Assembly: GCA_035235625.1 (NCBI GenBank)
Contig: CP141143.1
Span: forward strand, 40,781,178 to 40,845,177
Direction: 5' to 3'
Length of the DNA stretch: 64,000 nucleotides
Source: Saururus chinensis
Taxonomy: Eukaryota > Streptophyta > Magnoliopsida > Piperales > Saururaceae
Of the stretch, positions 53,501 to 64,000 are shown piece by piece. A program made the position numbers and the translations under genes. The notes under the pieces are model-generated. The model did not search any database and was not told the DNA's origin. It saw only the letters and a program-made list of their open reading frames with translations. Every line of letters begins with the position of its first letter. Position 1 is the first letter of the stretch.

Positions 53501-54928
53501 GAACTTCAGATTTAATCGATTTAAAGCATATAACTTGACCAAAAGTAGTTCAATTCGTTTGTCGTTTAGTGTATTTGATCCATTCTTGCGAACTTAGCAA
53601 TTGTGTACATATTTATTTAAAGAAATTAAATACACATTCTTGATGAGTTTGGTGTTTTGTTCTAAATTTAATTAAGTTACTGAAATTGCATAAGTTATGG
53701 AATAATGGCCAAATTGTGTTCTTACTTGGTCTATTTGATTAGTCATTACGAACGTAACAAATAAATGGGAGGTCTCTTTAGATTTTAAATGAAATAACAA
53801 TTTCTACACATTCTTAACGAACTTTAGTTTTAATCAATTAATAAGATATAACTTAACCAAATGTGGTCCGATTTGTTTGTCGTTTAGTGTATTTAATTCA
53901 TTCTTTAGAACATAGCAAATTGGTATGTATTTATTTAAATTAATTAAATATATATTCGTGATGACTTTTATAGCTTTGTTCTAAATGTAGTTAAACTAAT
54001 AAAATCATATAAGTTAAGGTAGATTGGTCAAATTGTGGTATAACTTTTCTAGTTTGATTTGTAATAACAAACATAAAAAATATATGGGAGGTTTGTTAAA
54101 CTTTAAATAATATAAAGAGTAGTACACATTCTTAATGAACTTCTATTTAATCAATTAAAAGGATATAGCTTGACCAAAACTTCACTGATTAGTTCCTCAT
54201 TTAGTACATTTGATACATTCTTACGAACTTAGAAAATGAGTACGTATTTATTTAAAATAATTACATACACATTCATGAAGAGTTTTGATGTTTTGTTCTA
54301 AATCTAGTTAAATGAATGAAAATATATAAGTTAAGGAAGAACAGCCAACTTATGCTATTACTTTGTCTATTTGATTTGTCATTACGAACGTAACAAATGA
54401 ATAAAAGTTCTCTTTAAACTTTAAACAATATAATGATTTGTGCACATTCTTAAGAAATTTCGGTTTTAATCGATTAAAAAGATATAAATTGACCACAACT
54501 GGTCTGATTAGTTTGTCATTTAGTATGTTTGATTCATTCTTACAAACTACACAAATAAGTACGTATTTATTCAAAATAATAAAATACACATTCATGATGA
54601 GCTTATATTCTTTTCTAAATATAGTTAAGCAAATGATATTACATATGTTAAGGAAGAAAGATCAAATAATGATATCATTTTGTCCATTTGAGTCATTATT
54701 ATGAACATATCAAATAAATAGAAGTTCTCTTTTAAATTTAAACGATATAATAATTTGTGGAGATTCTTAAAGCACTTCAGTTTGAATTGATTAAAATCAT
54801 AAAACTAGAAAAAAAGTCATCTGATTGGTTCATCATTTAGTGTGTTTGATTCTTTCTTACAAACTTAGAAAATGAGTATTTATATATTTAAAATAATAAA
54901 ATACAAATTTTGTACGAACTTCGGTAAT
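47547..54928 (-). repeat. Satellite array, orientation B (third segment)
   Basis: About 23 monomers. Marked subtypes recur: units with GTAGA near the GGTCAAATTG block at 48609 and 49555 (946 bp, three monomers), and units with GTCATTAC in place of GTTATTAC from about 51830 to 54390. Reverse-strand ORFs of 60-80 codons here read through the monomer and are not genes. The array ends with GTAAT (54924-54928), the target site of element 2. Confidence 0.93.
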
Positions 54929-55145
54929 TGTTGTGAATGTTTTAGTGGATGCTAGGGGCTGCCATTGGGGCCAAGTAGTAGGGTAATTGGGGTTTAAATG
55001 TAATAAGGGTATTTAAGTAATTAATATTTCTTTTAATTATCCTAATGGACCTTAGGTGCTTGTTAGTGATCCTACTTAGCTAGTTTATTTAAGTGTAAGG
55101 GCTATGCCCTGATTTAGTTAGTGAATGATTAATTATCTGATCTTC

Positions 55146-56573
55146 TAATTATTTATAATTAAACCCTTTTGCAAGTGTACAAGGTAATTGTACTAGGATA
55201 AGTATTTAAGGGTTGTCGAACCTCAGGGACGGATGAATTTTTACTAAATCTAAAGAGGAATTTGCTGATTAAAAACTAGAAAGAACTTAAACTTAAATTA
55301 AGCAAAAGAAAGAAATCAACTAGTTTAAAAGCAAGAGATTAATATGATGAATTTACTTAGGAAATAGAATCCACTATAAAACCATAACAATTCCTTAACT
55401 TTTAACCTAAATCTAGTGTGAATTTGAACAAGTATTCTTAGCTACAAGCTAAAATTACTTCAAAAATAATCATTAATTAAATTCATTGCATGAACTATCT
55501 TTGACAATAGCACAAATCATCTACACTAAACTAGCTATAGGCATGACTCGTCTAATCTTAGTATAACTCATCTAATTCATTAATTATCTGATAAAACTAT
55601 TGTATGAATATCTCATCTAAATCACAGAAATTAGAATCGATGAAAATATCAAAACCACATCAATATCAATCTATCATCTACTAGACAATAAATCAATCTT
55701 GAATAAACATTAAAAGCTCTTCCATTAAAAAGGAAATCATTATCATACAATTATCATCATTTACAACTAAGATCTAAATTAAAAAGAAAAGAAACTGAAA
55801 CTTATCTATAGCTTCATCAACTCCTAAGTAAAAGAAAAGTCTAGTCTTCCATTGTAGAAGAAAGCACTTCAATCTCCATTAAAAGCTTTGAGTTCTCTTT
55901 TATTTTCTTCTTCCTTTTTCTCTTCAAAAAATCTACTAGAATCCTCCAATTTCAAGCCAAATATATCTTTATATAGGCATAAGAGCCAGCAAAAGAAGTC
56001 TAATATGAAAAGGATTGAAAATTGGTTAAAACTAGGAAACTACGCGTTATCCCGTTCGAACACCCTTCATGCCCATTCGAACTCCTATACTGCGTTTTTG
56101 TCCAAATTCACGTTATCCCGTTTGATAAGAAAAAGCCTCGTTCGAACGGCTACACTGTTTCTGCAATCTGAACAGTTTTTCTGGATAATCCATTTTCTTT
56201 TCATTAAGCTCTTCCCTTCATGTCCATATTAATTTTCAACTTGTTTATAACTCCGAAAAGTTATCCAAATCACTTTAAAGCAAGTCAAGACTATTTTGAA
56301 TTATTCCAAACATCGTCCAAGTACCTTAATAAGTGCACTTTACCTGCAAAATATAAAATATCATATTTTAGACATGTAGAATATAATAAAATCCCAACTT
56401 GATTTAAATACATGTCTAAACTACTAATAACTACAAAATTATTAATAATCAAACTAAAATATTAATAACTATCTTAATCTAGATAAACCATAACTAACAC
56501 TAAATTAACCTAATTTATACTAGCAAATAAGGTAAAAAGACATATAAAATAGATATATATTTCATACTTATCA
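55146..56573 (-). mobile_element. Nested solo LTR, 1428 bp (TGATAAGTATGAAA family)
   Basis: It is inserted in the 5' LTR of element 2 with perfect 5-bp target duplications TCTTC (55141-55145 and 56574-56578). On the reverse strand it starts TGATAAGTATG and ends AATAATTA, decayed TG..CA ends. Near that end lies CCGTCCCTGAGGTTCGACAA followed by CCTTGTACACTTGC. A similar tract sits at the LTR 3' end of Tat-type Ty3/gypsy elements as I remember them. No primer site or second copy is adjacent, so it is a solo LTR. A 330-bp piece of the same family lies at 16113-16442. Confidence 0.85.
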
Positions 56574-56689
56574 TCTTCTTCCCTTTCTTCTATGCTTCTC
56601 CCCTTTCTGTCTGATGGTCATGTCATCCACTCTCTCCTTTCCCGGTCTCCCTGCACCACTCCTTGCTTGCGGACAACAGTCCACATCAT

Positions 56690-56701
56690 TGGTATCGGAG
56701 T
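56690..56701 (+). promoter_or_regulatory. Primer-binding site (tRNA-iMet type), element 2
   Basis: TGGTATCGGAGT matches TGGTATCAGAGC at 10 of 12 positions and starts one base after the end of the 5' LTR. It is followed by AGTTTCGATCCCCGGCCATGG, a leader shared with element 1 in decayed form. Confidence 0.82.
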
Positions 56702-56717
56702 AGTTTCGATCCCCGGC

Positions 56718-58750
56718 CATGGTTCCTACCTCAACGTCCACGGACAGCTAGAAGGACGTTCATGCGGCAGCCGACAAACCCACTCTATCCGAGATCATGG
56801 CTGTGTTGCAGGCCATGAACGTGCATCTAGCAAATATGGAGATGAGCAGCAAGGCGGTTGCGTGCACTAGGCCGCCCTTGCTGTCCTGGGCAGTCCGTCA
56901 CAACCTTCCTAAATGGCACCACCTCCCTCCATCATTGACTACAAGACCACCGTCTTGCCGCTACCCATGCAAGGAACCGTGCAATCTGATCTGGCCACAT
57001 CCGTTGTCGTTGCGGCATTGTTCCACCCTTCCAAGGCTGGCCGGGTGCGGCTCATGTCCAAGCCCACTCGCGGGGTCAACTCCGGGAAGCTGCTAGGAAA
57101 GTCAGACTTTTCTCAGGCCACAACTAAGCACGCTAGCGGCCAGCCGCTTCTGCAAGGATGGTCGCATCCTTTTCAAGTTATACAGGAATCACTCCTCCCT
57201 GTTATGACCACCAACCGGTGCCGCCTGCCACCATTGGCCCAGGAACCGGTAATCCTCGCCGGATTTCTGTCCCCGCTCTCTGTCGGAGCCCACATCGCCC
57301 TCCCAGCCTCGGTCCATTTTTTCCCCATCGTCCACGACTGGATCATCCTCATCGCACTACCTCTATTGGGAATGGAAGCCGGCCTCCTCTGTCTATACCT
57401 TCAGACTCCAGACAGCAAATCGTCCATGGCCCCCCGCGCTCCTGTCCTTGACCTGAGTGGCTGAGCCGGCCTTCCAGCGACCTGCTTTTGGCGATCGAAA
57501 AAGCAAGCCGGGAGTTGCAGGCGTTCCAGATCTCTAGAAGATTGTCTACACCAGCATCTACGCCGACTTCCACTTTCCCTACCCCGAAGTCACCGCCGCA
57601 GCCGTCTCCATTTGCTCCGCCTTCCGCCAGATCCCCCGCCACTGGCAACCCAGTCGCTTTCTTCTCCTCACTCGACTTCACATACTCACTCGGCATCTCA
57701 GAAATGTCCTCCGAGACTACCTCTCAGTGGCCCATCATCCTCCAGTGGCCACCCATCCAGCCACCGTCGCCGTTCAAGCTATTGCCGCCGAAATCTTCAT
57801 GGCTTCTGGTGAAATTTTTTGTTGCATGATTTTCGCCAAAAAATTCTGGATGAACTACGGAACCAGCACCAGCACCCAAAATTTTGGTTGGATCTATAGG
57901 GGATCGGACTATGGCGCAGAAAATCTCAGGTGAGAAGTGCATGTTGCTCAGGCTCGTGGTTGGATGGCCCCAGAACCATCGCGTTCCGCCATTTTTCCCT
58001 AGGTATGAACTTCCTCCCAAACACCACGATGGCTGTTTTTGGAAAGATGGCTATGCCCATTTTTGGAAAGATGGCTCTGCGTGCCCGATCTCCATTCATT
58101 GGATTATTTGTTGCAGAAAGTGGGACAGTGCACTACAAGGAAGCCACCCACCGTCCAGGGACTTTATACGGGTCTTCAGCCAGTTTGGGTTAACCGTCTG
58201 CTACCTAGGTGTCTCCGGTAGAGGAAAATCAAAGGAGCTCCACAAGAGAGCCCTGATCATGCGGGATCTTCCTTTCCGTGTGGGTCTAAATTCCACTGGC
58301 CGCAATTGGCAATTCTCCTTCTCCTTCCATTCCCAAACATTTAGAATGACAGAGGACCACATTGCTGACAGTTTGCATCAAAGAGGTCTTCTTCGTGCTC
58401 AAGCGGGCCTGCTCTATGATTGAGCTATGCCCCACCAGAAGCTGGATTGCCATATTCATGATGGCCGATGCTCCCTCCATTGAGTTTCGGACTCTTGTAG
58501 GGGGGCTGGCCGAGGTGCTTGGTCTCTTTCCGTGGTGGTCGCTCAGCTTCGTCGAGTATGTGAAGTCGAGCGAGGAGGGGATGAGATTGCTAACAGCTGT
58601 TTGCGAGCTGATTGATGAGTGGTGCAAGCAATATGCCTTCTGTAGGCTGACTAATGCCCTCTGTGGGCCGACCATGGTGCTGGCCGCTGTGGGCCAACCA
58701 TGATCCTGTCTGTTACAGCCCTCTATGGGCAATCTTGGGGCGCTCTATAG
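56718..58750 (+). other. Element 2 interior: GC-rich, possible captured sequence
   Basis: Open frames occur on both strands (56797-57096, 56913-57464, 57488-57829, 57884-58423 and 58362-58703 on the forward strand; 57349-57696 and 58286-58732 on the reverse), but I do not recognise a protein in any. The start reads as a short Gag-leader-like stretch (IMAVLQAMNVHLANMEM at about 56791). A segment near 58207-58300 (GGTGTCTCCGGTAGAG, CGGGATCTTCC) resembles 30237-30305 of element 1 and is probably ancestral element sequence. GC content well above the surroundings suggests host-gene material, but the source is unknown. Confidence 0.5.
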
Positions 58751-59031
58751 TAGTTGGGATGTACCCCGCTTGTTGGAGACCTGTGTGGACCGTCTGCTTG
58801 TCCTACATCCAATAAGTTGAGGCCGTTGGGGTCCATTAACTACACTTCCATCATGTTTGTGCTGGCTTCTGCACGTCTGTTCTTGAGTAATGACCCACTA
58901 TCTCCATCATTCGGCATGTCTCCTCAACAAATCCGGATTGACTATTCACAGTGGAGCTTGGGTGGGCCTGATGTCTGGAATTTTGAGTCCACCTTGAGGA
59001 TGAGGTGATGTGCAAGCGAAGCGTGGCGGAA

Positions 59032-59375
59032 TGTTGTAAACGTTTTAGGGGATGCTAAGGGCTACTATTGGGGCCAAGTAGTAGGGTAATTGGGGTTTAA
59101 ATGTAATACAATATTTAAGTAATTAGATTAATTAGGTAATTAGTATTTTCTTTTAATTATGCTAATGGGCCTTAGGTGCTTGTTAGTGAGCCCACTTAGC
59201 TAATCTATTTAAGTGTAAGGGCTATGCCCTGATTTAGTTAGTGAATGATTAATTATCTTATTTTTTCCCCTTTCTTCTATGCTTCTCCCCTTTCTATCTA
59301 ATGGCCATGCCATCCACTCTCCCCTTTCCCAGTCTCCCTGTGCTACTCCCTGCTTGTGGACAACCGTCCACATTA
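59032..59375 (+). repeat. 3' LTR of element 2
   Basis: It starts TGTTGTAAACG and ends CCACATTA. It is 344 bp and uninterrupted. It is preceded by ACCTTGAGGATGAGGTGATG and a short purine stretch, paralleling element 1 at 32361-32396. Confidence 0.9.
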
Positions 59376-62300
59376 GTAGTTTATTCCAAATTTATTTAAA
59401 TGAATAAAATAATATAAGTTAAGGAATAATGGTAAAATTATGTGGTTACTTTGTCCATTTAATTCACCATTACAAATGCAACAAATGAATAGGAGGACTC
59501 TTTAATGATATAATGATTAATGTACATTCTTAACAAACATTGGTTTTAATCGATTAAAAGGATATAACTTCACCAAAAGTGGTCGATTCATTTGTCATTT
59601 AGTGTGTTTGATGCATTCATATGAACTTAGCAAATAAGTATGTATTTATTTAAAATAACCGAATACACATTTGTGACGAGTATTGGTGTTTTGTTCTAAA
59701 TCTAGTTGAGTGAATAAAATCATATAAGTTAAGGAAGAAAGGTCAAATTGTTGTATCACTTTGTCCATTTAATTCATTATTATAAATGTAACAAATGAAT
59801 GGGAGGACTCGTTTAATTTAAAAGGATATAACAATTTCTGAACATTCATTACGAACTTCGGTTTTTAGGAGATAACTTGACCAAAAGAGGTGGTTTGTTG
59901 TTTAGTGCGTTTGATTTATTCTTGTAAACATAGCAAATGAGTATGTGTATATTTAAAATAATTGACTACACATTCGTGACAAGCTTTGGTGCTTTGTTCT
60001 AAATCTAATTGAGCAAATGAAATCAAATAAGTTAAGGAAGAATGACCAAATTGTGCTATTACATTGTCCATTTGATTCGTCATTATGAACTTAGTGAATG
60101 TTCGGTAGGTCTCTTTAAAATTTAAACAAAATAATGATTTGCGCACATTCTTAAAAAACTTTAGTTTTGATCAATTAAAAGAATATAACTTGACAAAAGG
60201 TGGTCTGATTTGTTTGTCGTTTAATGCATATGGTTCTTTCTTACAAACATAGCAAATGAGTATGTATTTATTTATAATAATTAAATATATATTCGTGAAG
60301 AGCTTCAATGGTTTGTTCTAAATTTAATTAAGTAAATAAAATAATATAAGTTAAGGAAGAACAGTGAAATTGTGGTATTACTTTATCTATTTAATTCATT
60401 ATTAAGAACGTAACAAATGAATGGGATGACTCTAAAATTTAAAATGAGATAATGATTAGTGCACATTCTTTACAAACTTCAGTTGTATGGATATAACTTG
60501 ACTAAAAGAGGTCCGATTGGTTCGTTGTTTAGTACTTCGATTCATTCTTACGAATGTAGCAAATGACTACATATTTATTTAAAATAATTAACTACACATT
60601 TGTGACGAGCTTTGATGTTGTGTTCTAAATCTAATTAAGCGAATGAAATCACATAAGTTAAGGAAGAATAACCAAATTGTGCTATTACTTTATCCATTTG
60701 ATTCGTCATTACTAACATAAAAAATGTTTATGAGGACTCTTTAAACCTTAAACGACATAACAATTAGTCCACATACTTAACGAACTTCAGTTTAATTGAT
60801 TAAAAGAATATAACTTGACAAAAAGTGGTCTGATTTATTCGTTGTTTAGTGCATTCAATTTTTTCTTACAAACTTAGCACATGAGTATGTTTTTATTTAA
60901 AATAATTAAATACACATTTAGGAAGAGCTTCGGTGGTTTGTTTTAGATCTAGTTAAGCGAATGAAATAAAATATGTTAACGAAGAACAATCAAATTTTGT
61001 GATTACTTTGTTCATTTGATTCAGCATTACCAAGATAACAAATAAATCGGAGGACTCTTTAAACTTTAAATGAAATGATTAGTGCACATTCTTAATGAAC
61101 TTTGCTTTTAATCGATTAAAAGGTTATAATAGGACTAAAAGTGAAACAATTCGTTCGTCGTTTAGTGCAATGGATACATTCTTACAAACCTAGCAAATGA
61201 GTACGTATTTATTAAAAAAATAAACTACACATTCATGACAAGCTTCAATACTTTGTTATAAATCTATTTAAGCAAATGAAATGATATAAGTTAAGGAAGA
61301 ATGGCAAAATTGTGTTATTACTTTGTCCACTAATTTGTCATTATGAACATAACAAATGAATGCAAGGTTTTTTTAAATGATATAACAATTTCTACATGTT
61401 CTTAATGACCTTCTGTTGTAATCAATTAATAGGATATAACGTAACTAAAACTAGTCCTATTGGTTCTTCATTTAGTGTATTTGACCAAAAGTGGTCCGGT
61501 TATTTAGATATTTGGTGTATTTTATTCATTCTTACGAACATAGAAAATGAATACTTGTTTATTTAAAATAATTAAATATACATTCGTGACTAGCTTCAGT
61601 GTTTTGTTTTAAATCTAGTTAAGCGAATGAAATCATATAAGTTAAGAAAGAACTAGCAAATTGTGCTTTTATTTTGTTCATTTGATTTGTTATTATAAAT
61701 GTAATAAATTAATGGAAGGTCTCTTTAAACTTTAAATAAAATAATGATTTGTCCATATTCTTACTGAACTTCAATTTTAATAAAAGGATATAACTTCACA
61801 AAGAGCAGTCTGATTCGTTCATCATTTTGTCTGTTTAATAAATTCTCACGAACATAGAAAATGAGTAAGTAGTTATTTAAAATAATTAAATACACATTCG
61901 TGATGTGATTTGGTGCTTTGTTCTAAATCTAGTTAAATGAATGAAATTATTTTAGTTGAGGAAGAACAATCAAATTGTTGTATCGCTTTGTGCATTTGAT
62001 TCATTATTATGAGCGTAGTAAATGAATAGGAAGTCTCTTTAAACTTTAAACGATATAATGGTTTACGAACATTGGTTTTAGTCGATTAAAAGGTTATAAC
62101 TTGACTAAAAGAGGTCCAATTGGTTCGTCATTAAGTGTAGTTGATTTATTCTCATGAACTTAGCAAATAATTATGTATTTACTTAAAACAATTAAATACA
62201 TATTCGTGACGAGCTTTGACACTTTGTTCTATATTAGATATGTGAAAGAAAGCACATAAGTTAAGGAAGAACAATTAAATTGTGGTATCACTTTATCTAT

Positions 62301-64000
62301 TTAATTTATTATTACGAATGTAACAAATCAACAGGAGGTCTCTTTAAACTTTAAATAAAATAACGATTTGCTCAAATTCTTAACGAACTTCGATTAATAG
62401 GATATAACTTGACTAAAAGTAGTTCGATTAGTTCATCATTTAAAACATTTGATTCATTCTTATGAATATAGTAAATGGGTACGTATTTATATAAATTAGT
62501 TAAACACACATTCATGATGAGTTTTGGTGCTTTGTTCAACATCTAGTTAAATGAATTAAATCATATATGTTAAAGTAGAACAGCCAAATAGAGGCATCAC
62601 TTTGTTTATTTAATTCGTTATTACTAATGTAACAAATAAACGGGAGGTTTCTTAATACTTTTAATAAGATAATGGTTTGAACTTATTCTTAACAAACTTC
62701 AGTTTTAATCTATTAAAAGGATATAAGTTTAGCAAAAATGGTCCAATTGGTTCATCATTTAGTGTGTTTGATGTATTCTTATGAACTTAGCAAATTAGTA
62801 CGTATTTATTTAAAATAATTAATGTCACATTTGTGACAAGCTTTTGTGCTTTATTCTAAATTTAGTTAAGCAAAGAAAAACATAAAAGTTAAGGAAGAAT
62901 AGTCAAATTGTTGTTTCACTTTCTCAATTTGATTCGTTATTATGAATGTAACAAATGAATAGGATGACTCTTTAAATTTTCAATGATGTATTGATTTGTG
63001 CAAATTTTTAATGAACTCTGGTTTTAATCAATTAAAAAGGATATAACTTTACCAAAAGTAGTCGGATTGGTTCATTGTTTCATGTATTTGATGTGTTCTT
63101 ATGAACATAGCAAATGAGCACATATTTGTTTAAAGTAATTTTAAATACACATTCGTGATGAGCTTTGGTGTTTTATTCTAAATCTAATCAAAAGAATAAA
63201 ATCATAGAAGTTAAGGAAGAACTGTCAAATTGTATCACTTTGTCCATTTCATTCATTACTACGTACATAACAAATGAATAAGAGGTTCTTTAAATAATAT
63301 AATGATTTGTGCAAATTTATGATGAACTTTGGTTTTAATCTATTAAAAGGATATAACTTGACCAAAAGTGGTCCAGTTGGCTCATTGTTTAGGGCATTTA
63401 ATTTATTCTTACGAATATAGTAAATGTGTACGTATTTATTTAAAACAATTTAATACATATTCGTGTCGGACTTTGGTGTTTTGTTCTAAATCTATTTAAC
63501 TAAATGAAATCATGTAAGTTTAGGTAGATTGGTCAAATTTTTGTATCACTTGTTTATTTGATTCATTATTCTGAGCGTAACAAATAAATGGGACATCCAA
63601 TTAAAGTTTAAATAATATAACAATTTGTGCACAATCTTAACGAACTTTGGTTTTAATTGATTAAAAAGATATAACTTGACCAAAAGATGTCAAATGGGTT
63701 CGTTGTTTAGTGTGTTTTATTCTTTCTTACGAATTAGGTAAATGAGTACATATTTATTTAAAATAATTAAATACACATTTGTGGCAAGTATTGGTGTTTT
63801 GTCATAAAACGAGTTAGGCGAATAAAATCATATAAGTTAAGAAAAAACGGTCAAATTGTGCTATCACTTTGTCTAATCAATTCGTCATTGCAAACATAGC
63901 AAACAAATGGGAGAACTTTTTACATTCTAAACGATATAATGTTTTGCACACATTCATAAGGAACTTCAGTTTTAATATATTAAAAGGATATAACTTGACC
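59376..64000 (-). repeat. Satellite array, orientation B (last segment)
   Basis: About 14.7 monomers run to the window edge, so the array continues beyond it. Alternating subtypes are seen at about 60045, 60671 and 61303: monomers with ACCAAATTGTG(C/T)TATTAC and GTCATTA recur every second unit, at 626 and 632 bp. GTAGA-type monomers occur at 62570 and 63510 (940 bp). Confidence 0.93.

Larger units (their letters stand above)
54929..59375 (+). mobile_element. Non-autonomous LTR retrotransposon 2, with nested solo LTR
   Basis: The 5' LTR (54929-56688, interrupted) and 3' LTR (59032-59375, 344 bp) share ATGCTA(A/G)GGGCT, GGGGCCAAGTAGTAGGG and TAAGGGCTATGCCCTGATTTAG. Target duplications GTAAT and GTAGT differ by one transition. 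The element is about 3.0 kb without the nested LTR. It is related to element 1 through LTR, primer site, leader (TTTCGATCCCCGGCCATGG) and the 3' CACCTTGAGGATGAGGTG tract, but the interior differs. No retroelement proteins are readable. The 5' LTR lacks a block of about 18 bp present in the 3' LTR. Confidence 0.88.

Noticed and set aside
16113..56573. A giant palindrome centred on 35475, since two LTR families occur in mirrored orientation on the two sides
   Set aside because: The paired copies lie at unequal distances, have different truncation points and different flanks (one is inside the virus), and the satellite monomers beside the centre are not mirror images.
55146..56573. Helitron
   Set aside because: There is a clear 5-bp target duplication and TG-type end, and no CTRR hairpin end or A-T insertion site.
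1..64000. CENP-B box in the TTCGTAATAACGAA dyad
   Set aside because: It begins TTCG with an A at the right place, but the required CGGG end is missing, so the box is not matched.

Overview
The window looks like plant (angiosperm) heterochromatin. About 42 kb of the 64 kb is an AT-rich tandem satellite with a monomer of about 315 bp, roughly 130 diverged copies. The rest is insertions: LTR-retrotransposon remnants, non-autonomous LTR elements carrying GC-rich gene fragments, one MITE, and a decayed endogenous caulimovirid (plant pararetrovirus). The plant assignment rests on the caulimovirid, the tRNA-Met primer-binding sites, the TG..CA LTRs with 5-bp target duplications, and a captured plant-type subtilase fragment. 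I cannot name the species. I see no intact host gene. Nearly all ORFs in the satellite are by-products of its sequence.

Layout: 1-16112 satellite in orientation A; 16113-16442 LTR fragment; 16443-19020 satellite A; about 19021-28322 endogenous caulimovirid, split by a 3.4-kb LTR (23965-27403) that itself carries a 501-bp hAT-type MITE (25176-25676); 28323-29124 satellite A; 29125-32760 non-autonomous LTR element 1; 32761 to about 35475 satellite A. At about 35441-35485 the satellite flips strand. Then about 35485-42141 satellite in orientation B (reverse complement); 42142-44622 solo LTR of 2481 bp; 44623-44886 satellite B; 44887 to about 47546 truncated inverted LTR related to the one in the virus; about 47547-54928 satellite B; 54929-59375 non-autonomous LTR element 2, whose 5' LTR holds a nested 1428-bp solo LTR (55146-56573); 59376-64000 satellite B.

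The caulimovirid keeps remnants in the usual gene order: movement protein, coat protein with zinc knuckle, aspartic protease, a downstream ORF, then a TATA box and poly(A) signal. All are broken, and I find no reverse transcriptase/RNase H. The two non-autonomous elements are one family with related LTRs, primer site and 3' end. Element 1 carries a recognisable subtilase PA-domain segment. The most informative items are the satellite strand switch, the palindrome repeated in each monomer, the local higher-order structure, the virus lacking its polymerase, and the gene-capturing LTR family.
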